Of a stretch of 64,000 bases of DNA, positions 14,921 to 23,704 are shown one piece after another (the stretch's first letter is position 1; each line of letters starts with the position of its first letter). Both the position numbers and the translations under genes were made by a program. The notes under the pieces are model-generated. The model was not told the DNA's origin. It saw only the letters and a program-made list of their open reading frames with translations, and did no database searches. The stretch spans positions 551,139 to 615,138 of the forward strand of contig LBCK01000002.1 in assembly GCA_000980705.1 (NCBI GenBank). Reading direction: 5' to 3'. The DNA comes from Ruminococcus sp. UNK.MGS-30 (GTDB lineage Bacteria > Bacillota > Clostridia > Oscillospirales > Ruminococcaceae).

Positions 14921-17392
14921 ATGGCGGAGGAAAGCATCAGAGTCCCTATTGACGGGGATACCAGCGGTTTTGACCAAAAGGTCGAAGGCATGAAAGGGAC
15001 GATCTCTGCGGCATCTGTGGCAATGGGCAATCTGCTCTCTGACATGGGAAAGAAAGCCCTGTCTGCATTCGGCGATATGATCTCGTCCGGTGACCAGTTC
15101 AACCAGGCAATCAACCAGATGGCGGCTTCTACCGGTGCAACCGGTGCAGAGCTGGAGGGACTGCGGGACGTGGTCAAGGATGTCTACGGCAACAACTTCG
15201 GCGAATCCTATGAGGATGCAGCCAACGCCGTGGCAGAGGTCTCCAAACAGACTGGGCTCATGGGAGAGGAACTCCAGAAAGCCACAGAGGGGGCTTTTGC
15301 ACTGGGTGATACTTTCGGCTATGAGGTAAACGAGTCCACACGGGCGGCTTCGGCACTGATGAACAACTTCGGCGTTTCCGCAGAAGAAGCATATAACCTT
15401 ATCGCTGTCGGTGCACAAAACGGTGCAGACCAGAACGGCGATCTGCTGGACACCCTCAATGAGTACTCCACGCAGTATGCGGCGTTGGGACTTTCCGCAG
15501 AGCAGTTCACCCAGAGTCTGATCTCCGGTGCAGAATCCGGAGCATTCTCCATCGACAAGGTGGGCGATGCGGTCAAGGAGTTCAATATCCGCTGCAAGGA
15601 CGGCAGCGATTCCACGGCAGAGGGCTTTGCCATGATCGGCATGAATGCAGATGACATGGCACAGCGGTTTGCCGCCGGCGGCGATACGGCACAGGAAGCA
15701 TTTTTCCAGACGGTGCAGGCTCTGGACAGCATTGCCGATCCGGTGGCGAAAAACCAAGCCGCCATTGACCTGTTCGGGACACAGTTCGAGGACTTACAGG
15801 CAAACCTATTGCCCATGCTGGCAAACATGGAAGATGCGTCCGATGTGGCGTATGATGCACTGGGGCAGATCAACGAGGTCAAGTATGATGACATTGGCAG
15901 TGCGGTTGAGGGACTGAAACGGACTGTCAGCGGTTTCTCTCTGGACATAAAGTCCACACTGTCTGCCGGAGCAGCAGATGCCATTTCCGGTATCATCAAT
16001 GTGATGAATGGCGGAGATGCTGCAGGGATCTTTGACGGACTATTTGAAAGCATCAACAGCGTGATCGATTCCATCGGCAGCAGATCCAGCGGCATGGTGG
16101 AAGCCGGTAAGAAGATACTGGGCGAATTTCTTTCTGGTATCCAGGAAAATTTGCCTGGCATTCTCAGTGCCGGAACAGAGATCCTAAACAGCATCGTCCA
16201 GGGCATTTCGGAAAATGCTTCGGCATTACTGGAAGCAGGACAAACACTCTTAAACGGCATTATTACAGCGATTCAACAGGCATTGCCAAACCTGCTGCCC
16301 ATTGCGGTGCAGCTGATCACCACGCTGATCAACGGATTGTCAGAGGGTCTGGTGGCACTGATGGAGTATGTGCCGCAGATCATTCTAGCCATTGTCAATG
16401 TGATCGTGGAGAATCTGCCCACGCTGATTACAGCAGCCATTGAAATTCTGAATGCTCTGGTGGGCGGTCTCATGGACAATGTCAGCACGATTCTAACAGC
16501 TGTTATTATGATTATCATGACACTTGCAGATATGATAATCCAGAATCTCCCTCTCCTGATCGATGCAGCCATTCAGATCATTATGGCATTAGTCAATGGC
16601 ATTCTGGACAATCTGCCGCAATTGATCGAAGCGGCGATTGATATGATATTTGCGATTGTTAACGGACTGATTGAACAATTGCCACAGCTAATCGATGCAG
16701 CCATTCAAATTGTCACAGCTCTGTTTCAGGGGCTAATAGACAACTTGCCAATGATCATTGAAGCGGCAATCAAGCTGATGTATGGTCTGTCTTCTGGGTT
16801 GATCAAAGCAATCCCGGATCTTTTGAAAGCGATTCCTCAAATATGGGGAGCAATCTGGGACGCACTCACCGAAGTGGACTGGCTGCAACTGGGCATCGAT
16901 ATTTTGAAGGGTATCGGAAATGGTCTGATTGATGGTATCGGCGGATTGCTGGATACCGTTGGTGATGTCTGCGACAGCTTGTGGAGTGGATTCAAGGACT
17001 TTTTCGGGATCCATTCTCCATCTAAGCTGATGCGTGATACTGTGGGTAAATTTTTACTGCCCGGCGTTGCCATAGGCATGGAAGACACCACAGGCGACAC
17101 CGCTGATGATCTGAACCGTTCGCTGGATGCCATGATGGACAAGGTGGACACGAATCGGCTGCAAATGCAGCTGGATTCTGCGGTACAGATGCAGGGATAT
17201 TCCAGCATGGGAACTGCCGGAACGGCAGTGCAGTACAATCCGCCGGAGAAGACAGCGGCGGAGGAATACCGGCAGCCGCAGCAGAACGGGGATATTATCA
17301 TTCCGGTGAACATCGGCGGCACACAGCTGGAAACCGTTGTGGTCAAGGCGGCACAGATTGCCAATGCACGAAGCGGAGGAGAAACCATATGA
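14921..17392 (+). CDS. Tail tape measure protein
   Basis: The 823-residue protein sets tail length. Residues 1-350 follow the TP901-type tape measure core (AASVAMGNLLSDMGKKAL; ALGDTFGYEVNESTRAASALMNNFG; KNQAAIDLFGTQFEDL). Residues about 400-640 are a chain of hydrophobic repeats of about 20-25 residues with the pattern LP.LI.AAI.I..AL..G, which should insert in or cross the membrane at DNA ejection. The C-terminal part has the FFGIHSPSKLMRD motif of phage tape measures. GGAGGTGG precedes the start. Its stop overlaps the next gene (ATGA). Confidence 0.93.
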   Translation: MAEESIRVPIDGDTSGFDQKVEGMKGTISAASVAMGNLLSDMGKKALSAFGDMISSGDQFNQAINQMAASTGATGAELEGLRDVVKDVYGNNFGESYEDAANAVAEVSKQTGLMGEELQKATEGAFALGDTFGYEVNESTRAASALMNNFGVSAEEAYNLIAVGAQNGADQNGDLLDTLNEYSTQYAALGLSAEQFTQSLISGAESGAFSIDKVGDAVKEFNIRCKDGSDSTAEGFAMIGMNADDMAQRFAAGGDTAQEAFFQTVQALDSIADPVAKNQAAIDLFGTQFEDLQANLLPMLANMEDASDVAYDALGQINEVKYDDIGSAVEGLKRTVSGFSLDIKSTLSAGAADAISGIINVMNGGDAAGIFDGLFESINSVIDSIGSRSSGMVEAGKKILGEFLSGIQENLPGILSAGTEILNSIVQGISENASALLEAGQTLLNGIITAIQQALPNLLPIAVQLITTLINGLSEGLVALMEYVPQIILAIVNVIVENLPTLITAAIEILNALVGGLMDNVSTILTAVIMIIMTLADMIIQNLPLLIDAAIQIIMALVNGILDNLPQLIEAAIDMIFAIVNGLIEQLPQLIDAAIQIVTALFQGLIDNLPMIIEAAIKLMYGLSSGLIKAIPDLLKAIPQIWGAIWDALTEVDWLQLGIDILKGIGNGLIDGIGGLLDTVGDVCDSLWSGFKDFFGIHSPSKLMRDTVGKFLLPGVAIGMEDTTGDTADDLNRSLDAMMDKVDTNRLQMQLDSAVQMQGYSSMGTAGTAVQYNPPEKTAAEEYRQPQQNGDIIIPVNIGGTQLETVVVKAAQIANARSGGETI

Positions 17393-18237
17393 GACTTGTG
17401 AATATTTGGGCGAAGTCGCCGGGCGGCAGTTGGACATTGGCAAAAAATGTGTGTCAGCTTGCAGAGGATTCTGTGGGCATTACCCCATTAGGAAAACGAT
17501 TCTGTGCTGCCGATGGCACGCAGATCTATTACAGTACAGGATCAGCGGAACAGAAAACAACACTGCAATTTGAAGTGAACAGCGAAAAGGAATTGCAAAA
17601 CCTCATGCGGATTCTGCGAAATGGTACGGCATATGCGGAAAGCCTAATGGTGTCTGGATATACAAGTTCGTTGGGAAATTGCGGAGTTCGCATCTATATT
17701 GACGGTGATGCTTCTATAAAACTTGTTTCCCGAAAGATGCAGGTTTATCAGATTACAGTTCCTGTAATATTAGATCAAACAGGTGCTGTAACCAGCTTTC
17801 CGAATTGCTATATTGTAGCCAATCCTTCCGGAGCGTGCGGTCTTACGATTGTAAAATCTCCGGAAGATACCAGTATTGTAATCGTACAGCTTACGGATTC
17901 TGGGAAACAACTGGAAGACGGTTCTGTGCAGTTACCGCCTTACACTGCAAATGCAGAGGAAACAGCAGAAAAATCAATCTATATCCGATTTCAGGCAGCA
18001 CATACTTTCCCGACAGATTCCAAAATTACCGTAGAAGCCGATGGGGTGAATGGCTGGTCAGAGCGACACGATATTACCGATTATGTGACGAATGAATTTG
18101 GGACAATCGGCATGTCTTTGACCGGCATTGTAACAGAATTTTGTATCTATCTGCATTATACATACGGTGGGTGTACATTGGAACGAATATACCGCATTCG
18201 TGTTTATGCACCGGATTTTCAGGAGGGCGAGGCATGA
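17389..18237 (+). CDS. Distal tail protein (Dit-like)
   Basis: This 282-residue beta-rich protein comes right after the tape measure, the standard place of the distal tail protein that forms the hub at the tail tip. It starts MRLVNIWAKSPGGSWTLAK. The N-terminal half carries SEKELQNLMRILRNGTAY and the C-terminal half is a galectin-like beta-sandwich (YIRFQAAHTF, then the last strand YRIRVYAPDF). There is no strict motif; the call rests on synteny and fold pattern. It overlaps both neighbours by 4 bases. Confidence 0.72.
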   Translation: MRLVNIWAKSPGGSWTLAKNVCQLAEDSVGITPLGKRFCAADGTQIYYSTGSAEQKTTLQFEVNSEKELQNLMRILRNGTAYAESLMVSGYTSSLGNCGVRIYIDGDASIKLVSRKMQVYQITVPVILDQTGAVTSFPNCYIVANPSGACGLTIVKSPEDTSIVIVQLTDSGKQLEDGSVQLPPYTANAEETAEKSIYIRFQAAHTFPTDSKITVEADGVNGWSERHDITDYVTNEFGTIGMSLTGIVTEFCIYLHYTYGGCTLERIYRIRVYAPDFQEGEA

Positions 18238-19631
18238 TCATTGCAGAATTTATTCGGGTAGAAGTATACAAGTATAATTATACAACAGGAAACTATGCTC
18301 TTGCTACCACGCTGACAGAATCCACCATCATTTCTGCCAGCAGCAAGCGGCAGTGCTGTGCAGACGGCACATTTGAGATCGGCGGCGTGTATGCTGCCAC
18401 GTTTTCTATGCAGGCAAAGATTCCGGGAATGACCACATTTCAGGTGCGTGGAGCAAAACTGAAAGTGTTTTCCAAGTACAATGATGTAGCCCAATGGAGT
18501 AGCATCGGCACGTTCTGGGTCACTGATGCCACCCGTGTAGGCGAGATCTTTTCCATTAACGCACAGGATGCTGTGGGGTGGCTGGATACGTCCAGCTATA
18601 ACAGCACATCGGAATCTGCCGTCAAAGCTGTCGGAAAGGTGCTTGCAGACAAGTGGCAAAACATCGGGATCGGAATCGACCAGTGGGACGAAAATGGAAC
18701 CGAATACGGCGGCTGGCTGCAATATCTGACGGACTGCACCAATACCTTTATCCAGTCCCAGACTGGCGTAAAAGAGATGCTGTACTGGAAAGCGTATGAC
18801 AAGGCAAGACGGGAAACCTATGGCAGGTACTGCAACGACAGGATCTATGCAGAGATCAACGGAAAGTGGTCGCAGACCATATATCCGGCAAGGTTCTATC
18901 TGAGTGCAGAAAACAGCAACAGCGACTCTGACTGTCCACGGGATTTTTACCGCTATTTGTCCGAGCTGGCATTTGGATTCATTTATGCCAGACCGGAGGA
19001 CGGAGCTTTGGAACTGGGACAGTTCGGGAACGGTTATCACGGAAATGCCAATGTTGGAATGTCGGAAATGGAATATGATTCCTGTGAGGTAGCAGATTAT
19101 GAGATCCATATGCTGCGTACAGATGCCCGTGTGGAGTTGGAAGACGATAAATCTGCATGGGCATGGACAAGGCATAGTTCACCGGATTACAGCACCAGCT
19201 CTTTTCAGCGGTTTCTGATCGAATCCAATCCGTTTCTGGATGGTTTTGCAAAGGATTTTGTATTCAGCAGCGGCTATGGACTGAATACCATTCCCCATTC
19301 TATGTGGCTCGCAAGATATTCTTCCGACACCGGGAATCAGTATGCAGTGCGTCCGTTTTCCTGCACCGTACACAGTACAAAACGGTTCCAGCTGGGACAG
19401 AAAATCAAGCTCTCTTATCGGGATTTTCATGAGACCACTGCCAAAAGCTATGACAGCATTATCACTGCCATTGAATGGACGTTTCGGGGCGGTACAAAGC
19501 TTTCCTGCGGCGGCGAGGACAGCCGTGTGATGGCGGACTGCATCCGTTCTTCCAAGGGCGACAAAGTCCGCAAAGAGGCACGGAACCGATGCAGAGCGTT
19601 GGAAAAACGAGTTCAAAAACTGGGAGGGTAA
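18234..19631 (+). CDS. Tail tip/baseplate hub protein (Tal-like)
   Basis: The 465-residue protein follows the Dit-like gene. The ATG at 18234 is chosen because it is preceded by AGGAGGG and overlaps the upstream stop; longer in-frame starts lack a site. It is rich in beta strands and has a DAVGWLDTSSYN segment of gp44-like tail hub proteins, an SELAFGFIYARPEDGALELGQF stretch and a basic helical tail. It should link the tail tube to the receptor-binding fibres. No peptidoglycan hydrolase domain is visible. Confidence 0.72.
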   Translation: MIIAEFIRVEVYKYNYTTGNYALATTLTESTIISASSKRQCCADGTFEIGGVYAATFSMQAKIPGMTTFQVRGAKLKVFSKYNDVAQWSSIGTFWVTDATRVGEIFSINAQDAVGWLDTSSYNSTSESAVKAVGKVLADKWQNIGIGIDQWDENGTEYGGWLQYLTDCTNTFIQSQTGVKEMLYWKAYDKARRETYGRYCNDRIYAEINGKWSQTIYPARFYLSAENSNSDSDCPRDFYRYLSELAFGFIYARPEDGALELGQFGNGYHGNANVGMSEMEYDSCEVADYEIHMLRTDARVELEDDKSAWAWTRHSSPDYSTSSFQRFLIESNPFLDGFAKDFVFSSGYGLNTIPHSMWLARYSSDTGNQYAVRPFSCTVHSTKRFQLGQKIKLSYRDFHETTAKSYDSIITAIEWTFRGGTKLSCGGEDSRVMADCIRSSKGDKVRKEARNRCRALEKRVQKLGG

Positions 19632-19634
19632 GAC

Positions 19635-20930
19635 ATGATATTGCAGGCAAACAAGAAATTCATTGACACCAGCCATGTGGCACATCTGCTGACTGCCGGA
19701 GAAAAGTATGCGGACAAGCTTGTCTTTTCCGTAGAGCGATTTTATCAGGAAACCGATCTGTCCGGCTGTTTGTTTGTGATGCGTGGTGTCAACAGTGCCG
19801 GAAATCTGGCACTGGAAACGCTTTCGCAGGAAGTCATGGAAACAGAGATCCGGCTGACATGGAACGTGTCTCCGGCGTTTACTGCGGTTTCCGGTATGCT
19901 GGCGTTGGAAATCGTCTGTTATGACAACAGCGACCGCATCTTGAAATACACGGTCACGCCTATGCAGGTGAAAGCCTCTGTGCTGGAGGAATACAGCGGC
20001 GGTGTGGACGCCATCGAGGAAGCACTGAAAGAAATGGAACGGATTCTGACGGAAACCAGGACAATTGCGGTACAGCTGCCGCAGATCCGCAACGGCACAT
20101 GGTGGCTGTATGATACCGATAGCGGAGCATATATAGACAGCGGTCTGCCGGCTCGTGGTGAAAAAGGCGAAAAGGGCGAAAAAGGTGAACCGGGAGAGCA
20201 GGGCGTTCCCGGTGAAAAGGGAGAAACCGGAGAAAAGGGTGAGCCGGGTGCAAAGGGCGATTCCGGCGAAAAAGGCGAACCTGGTGAACCCGGAAAAGAT
20301 GGCATAGACGGACGTGACGGTGCGGACGGAAAATCCGCTTATCTCCTTGCGGTAGAGCATGGCTACAGCGGTTCTGAATCCGAGTGGCTGACATCTCTGA
20401 AAGGCGAAAAGGGAGATGCCGGACAACCGGGAGAACGTGGAGAAAAAGGGGATCCGGGAGAGCAGGGCATTCCCGGTGAAAAGGGCGACACCGGTGCAGA
20501 CGGGAAAGACGGATTTTCCCCCATTGCTGCTGTGGCGAAAGACGGCAGCGTGGTGACGATCACGATTACAGATGTCAACGGTACAACGACTGTAACGCTG
20601 ACAGAAGGGGCTGCGGTAGACCTCACGCCGTATGCAAAGACGGTTTATGTGGACGAAAAGGTGCAGGAATTGTCGCTGTCCATCACACACCTGGAAGAAT
20701 CCGCCCACACCCACGACAATCTGGACGTACTGAATAAGATCAGCGGAACAGAGTGGACACAGCTGGTTTCTACCAAGCACTACCATAACAACATAGAAAC
20801 GCTGAACAGCATTAGTCCGGCGGACTATGAGAATCTGAGTAGCAAGTTTCCGGCGAGAATCACAGCGTTAGAGGATTCTCTGGGCGACATTGCCACTGCT
20901 CTGGCGGACATTGTGGAGGTGACCGATTAA
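19635..20930 (+). CDS. Tail fibre with BppU-like N-terminus and collagen-like repeats
   Basis: The 431-residue protein begins MILQANKKFIDTSHVAHL. Residues 1-125 resemble the BppU N-terminal domain that docks fibres on the baseplate. Residues about 172-232 and 255-300 are two G-x-y collagen-like blocks (GEKGEKGEPGEQG style), split by a YSGSESEWLTSLKG linker of the kind also found in phage fibres and known as an insertion between such repeats. The C-terminal part is a helical stalk. It should form a trimeric fibre. Repeats are rich in GAA/GGC codons and could vary in number. Confidence 0.85.
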   Translation: MILQANKKFIDTSHVAHLLTAGEKYADKLVFSVERFYQETDLSGCLFVMRGVNSAGNLALETLSQEVMETEIRLTWNVSPAFTAVSGMLALEIVCYDNSDRILKYTVTPMQVKASVLEEYSGGVDAIEEALKEMERILTETRTIAVQLPQIRNGTWWLYDTDSGAYIDSGLPARGEKGEKGEKGEPGEQGVPGEKGETGEKGEPGAKGDSGEKGEPGEPGKDGIDGRDGADGKSAYLLAVEHGYSGSESEWLTSLKGEKGDAGQPGERGEKGDPGEQGIPGEKGDTGADGKDGFSPIAAVAKDGSVVTITITDVNGTTTVTLTEGAAVDLTPYAKTVYVDEKVQELSLSITHLEESAHTHDNLDVLNKISGTEWTQLVSTKHYHNNIETLNSISPADYENLSSKFPARITALEDSLGDIATALADIVEVTD

Positions 20931-21560
20931 ATGGCGACAATTGCACAGTACATTGCAGAGATCAACCACCAGCGTGACCTGCTGGCAGGGCATCTGGTTT
21001 CCCGTGGCATCATTGCAACGGCAAACGAAAAATTAAATCTGCTGGTACACAAGGTTTCCCTGCTGCCCTCTGGCTCGACAGAAAAAACAGTGATTTTTGA
21101 TGCAGACCACCGGGACGGGATCTTTCTTTCCCACAATGACACTCTGTACAGTCTTTCTGCATTTACGGCGGTATATCCGGAGTTTTGCAGCAGCAAAAAT
21201 GAGTATGCCCTGAACTATTCCACTTCCATTTTTGGATGGGATTATTCCTGCTACACCTGTTCGACTGTGCCGCTGACGCTCTCTGCGGCAACACAGATTG
21301 CCATGCGGTTTCTGGCAAGCAGCACAGAGGCAGGTGTTTTGCGGTTGGTACAGTCAGACAGCGGAACGGCAGAGGACATTCTTGCCAAAGCACAGACCGA
21401 AGGCAGCTATATTGATCTGTCTTTGCAATGGCTGTACAGCACGGATTATATCACTACGCTGACACCCTGCGAAGGTATCACTACAGGCACATACTATCTG
21501 GCATGGGTCGGGCGGAGCAACAACAGCCATCCGCTGATCCGGTCGATTACAGCGATTTAA
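20931..21560 (+). CDS. Putative tail fibre tip or receptor-binding protein
   Basis: The 209-residue protein starts directly after the collagen-like fibre (TAAATGG junction). Residues 1-50 are helical with an INHQRDLLAGHLVSRG motif, seen in small tail proteins of clostridial phages. The rest is beta-rich with several Cys and aromatic residues (WDYSCYTCS) and no recognised family. Position after the fibre and before lysis genes suggests a fibre tip or fibre-attachment protein. That role is inferred. Confidence 0.65.
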   Translation: MATIAQYIAEINHQRDLLAGHLVSRGIIATANEKLNLLVHKVSLLPSGSTEKTVIFDADHRDGIFLSHNDTLYSLSAFTAVYPEFCSSKNEYALNYSTSIFGWDYSCYTCSTVPLTLSAATQIAMRFLASSTEAGVLRLVQSDSGTAEDILAKAQTEGSYIDLSLQWLYSTDYITTLTPCEGITTGTYYLAWVGRSNNSHPLIRSITAI

Positions 21561-21571
21561 GGAGGTTACTT

Positions 21572-21769
21572 ATGAATCTGATCGAGGCAGTTGAGCGGCT
21601 GAAAAGCGGCAAGGCGATCCGGCGAGGCAGCTGGGGTGATGCGGCGATTCAGGCGGCACAGCTGGAAAATGGACAGTATCAAATCTTTGCTTCTGGGAAT
21701 CTCACACCGGAAATGCTGGTTTTGCTTTCCGGCGACTATGAAGCAGCAACAGGAACGGAGGAAACATGA
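21572..21769 (+). CDS. Small protein with weak Tad2/DUF2829-like N-terminus
   Basis: The 65-residue ORF starts at 21572 behind AAGGAGG. The first 20 residues, NLIEAVERLKSGKAIRRGSW, resemble the opening of the DUF2829/Tad2 family (EAL..LK.GK.v.R.gW), whose best-known members sequester signalling nucleotides in anti-Thoeris defence. It is shorter than the usual 80-100 residues and lacks the family's middle block, so the link is tentative. It overlaps the holin gene by 4 bases. Confidence 0.5.
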   Translation: MNLIEAVERLKSGKAIRRGSWGDAAIQAAQLENGQYQIFASGNLTPEMLVLLSGDYEAATGTEET

Positions 21770-22029
21770 TGGAAGTTTTGGGTATTACAGCAGTAGCAGC
21801 AATCACGGTCATCTGCTATCTGGCGGCGGAGATCGTGAAGGTTACTTCTCTGGACAACAAATGGATTCCGGTCATCTGCGGTATTTCCGGCGGCATTCTG
21901 GGAATTGCGGCGTTGTTCTGGATGCCGGATTTTCCGGTGCAGGATGTGCTGTCTGCGGCAGCAGTCGGCATTGTGTCCGGACTGGCAGCAACGGGAGCAA
22001 ATCAGATTTTCAAGCAGTTCAGGAGCTGA
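21766..22029 (+). CDS. Phage holin
   Basis: The 87-residue protein has three hydrophobic segments (about 4-21, 33-52 and 60-78) and a short basic tail (IFKQFRS). This layout, with VTSLDNKWIPVICGISGGILGI in the middle, matches the phage holin family common in Clostridia phages that opens the membrane for the endolysin. It sits just ahead of the endolysin gene, five bases before its start. Family call is firm by pattern and context. Confidence 0.85.
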   Translation: MMEVLGITAVAAITVICYLAAEIVKVTSLDNKWIPVICGISGGILGIAALFWMPDFPVQDVLSAAAVGIVSGLAATGANQIFKQFRS

Positions 22030-22033
22030 TGAA

Positions 22034-23248
22034 ATGGCAAAATATGCGTATGAAGATAATCCGCAGCTTTCGCCCCATTTTTGTGCCAGAGAATTCCGCT
22101 GCAAGTGCAGTTCTCCGCACACATTTCAGGTGTCGGGACAGTTGATTTCGATGCTGGAACAGCTGTATGCAGCATTGGACTGCGGCAAGATCATCGTCAA
22201 CAGTGGTTACCGCTGCACGGCACATGACAAGGCAGTGGGCGGAAACGGAGCAGGACAGCACACCAAAGGCACAGCGGCGGACGTGGTATGCTACGACAAA
22301 TCCGGTAGCGTAATCTCAGCAAAGACGGTGTGCTGCAAGGCTCAGGATCTGGGCTTCGGCGGCATTGCCAATATCACCGGTGCTTATACTTCGGTGCATC
22401 TGGATGTGCGTACCGGCAGCCGATATTATGGTGATGAAACCAAAGGAACAAACACGGTAACAAACGATTTCTACAGCTATTTCGGCATTGCAAAGACACA
22501 GCAGCCGTCTGGAATTGTGGCAAAAGGGATTGATGTTTCCAAGCATCAAGGCGTAATCAACTGGGAAAAAGTCAAAGCATCCGGGCAGGTGGATTTTGCG
22601 ATTTTACGGGCTGGTTTTGGGAAAGAATCCAGCCAGATCGATGTGCAGTTTGAACGGAATTACAGCGAGTGCAAACGGCTTGGAATCCCCTGTGGTGCGT
22701 ACTGGTACAGCTACGCCAAAACTGCCGCAGAAGCGGAGCAGGAGGCTGCTGTGTGCCTGTCTGCTCTGGCTGGAAAACAGTTCGAGTATCCCATTGCATT
22801 TGACATCGAAGAAAAGGCAAGTTTGCAAAATGCAGATGCCCTGTGTCAGGCGTTTTGCAGTGCGTTGGAATCTGCCGGGTATTATGTGGCAATTTATACG
22901 TTCAAGTCGGCTCTGGAAAGCTGTATCGGAAACAATATAAAGAACCGGTATGACGTGTTCCTGTCTCATGTGGATGTGAGCAAATCATCCTATGCCGGGA
23001 ATTATGGGCTGTGGCAGTACAGCTGGAAAGGCAGCGTTTCCGGCATTGTCGGCGATGTGGATCTGGACTATGCGTATCAGAATTATCCGGCGATGATCAA
23101 GGCTGCTGGGCTGAATGGATTTTCAAAAAATGCAACAACTACCACAGACAAGCCGAATGAGGATACGAAAAAAGGCACTAACGATAATGACACACTCAAA
23201 CAGATCTTGCAGCACGTTGCCAGTATTGACGGGAAATTGAACGGATAA
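22034..23248 (+). CDS. Bifunctional endolysin: M15 peptidase plus GH25 muramidase
   Basis: The 404-residue protein joins two cell-wall enzymes. Residues 1-150 form a peptidase M15 domain, with NSGYRC, zinc ligands H76 and D83 in QHTKGTAAD, and H122 in SVHLDVR. Residues 165-360 form a GH25 lysozyme domain starting GIDVSKHQGVINW, with FDIEE as the catalytic acid strand and LWQYSW near the end. A low-complexity tail (to NDTLKQIL) may aid dimerisation. Together they cut peptide and glycan of peptidoglycan at lysis. AGGAGCTG precedes the ATG. It is the last gene of the late operon. Confidence 0.93.
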   Translation: MAKYAYEDNPQLSPHFCAREFRCKCSSPHTFQVSGQLISMLEQLYAALDCGKIIVNSGYRCTAHDKAVGGNGAGQHTKGTAADVVCYDKSGSVISAKTVCCKAQDLGFGGIANITGAYTSVHLDVRTGSRYYGDETKGTNTVTNDFYSYFGIAKTQQPSGIVAKGIDVSKHQGVINWEKVKASGQVDFAILRAGFGKESSQIDVQFERNYSECKRLGIPCGAYWYSYAKTAAEAEQEAAVCLSALAGKQFEYPIAFDIEEKASLQNADALCQAFCSALESAGYYVAIYTFKSALESCIGNNIKNRYDVFLSHVDVSKSSYAGNYGLWQYSWKGSVSGIVGDVDLDYAYQNYPAMIKAAGLNGFSKNATTTTDKPNEDTKKGTNDNDTLKQILQHVASIDGKLNG

Positions 23249-23282
23249 AACAGCGGTTAAATGCCGTTTATAGGTAGCAAAA

Positions 23283-23318
23283 AACGCTCTTGAACGTGGT
23301 GTTCAGGAGCGTTTTTTT
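23283..23318 (+). terminator. Strong terminator ending the prophage late operon
   Basis: Thirteen-base arms (23283-23295 and 23301-23313, one G-U pair) with loop GTGGT are followed by seven T. It lies 34 bases after the endolysin stop. The stretch to 23425 holds no gene I can support. Confidence 0.85.
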
Positions 23319-23425
23319 CGTTTTGCGTGTCAGTTTTTTGCGTTTTGCGTGGCAAGCTACAACCCGCTGGCTGAATTGTTCTTGTTTTCCGCCCTCCGCC
23401 AGTTTATGCCCGTGGTCGGGGCATG

Positions 23426-23457
23426 AAAAAAGAGTTGGTCAAGCCAACTCTTTTTTT
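23426..23457. terminator. Bidirectional terminator between the prophage and the reversed cassette
   Basis: The stem AAGAGTTGG/CCAACTCTT with loop TCAAG has A-runs on the left and T-runs on the right. It can therefore stop both plus-strand readthrough from the prophage and the minus-strand cassette at 23467-24625. Confidence 0.8.
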
Positions 23458-23466
23458 GGATTCACT

Positions 23467-23703
23467 TTACTTTTTGAAATATTGCTTTAGTTCGATTTCC
23501 GAATCAACATAAACAGAATCGATGTATTTGCTGTTATGAACGGAAATCACTTTTCCATCTGCTGAATACAACTGCGTAAGAGAACCATCTACATCATGCA
23601 ACAGTTCTTCTTTTCTAATTTGAGGAACAAATTTTTCAAGGGCTTTACATTGTTTTTGAAAAACAGATTCGTCAGCAATATTGCAAATGCTATAATGAAA
23701 CAT
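23467..23703 (-). CDS. Small acidic protein behind the orphan effector tip, candidate immunity protein
   Basis: The 78-residue protein starts at 23703, with a GGAGGGA site six bases upstream; the first in-frame Met nine residues earlier lacks a site. It begins 1 base after the stop of the truncated minor-capsid/tip gene, so both are made together. It is a mixed alpha/beta protein with Cys at 7 and 19 (HYSICN, KQCKALEKF) and DVDGSLTQLYSADGK. I recognise no named family. It is unrelated by eye to the 55-residue partner at 9476-9643, as expected if each partner is specific to its own tip. The immunity role is inferred. Confidence 0.7.
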   Translation of the reverse strand: MFHYSICNIADESVFQKQCKALEKFVPQIRKEELLHDVDGSLTQLYSADGKVISVHNSKYIDSVYVDSEIELKQYFKK

Positions 23704-23704
23704 T

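Noticed and set aside
19179..20786. A 535-residue minus-strand frame under the tail fibre genes
   Set aside because: It is the antisense shadow of the collagen-like repeats and hub gene; the product is Phe/Arg/His-rich without family features.
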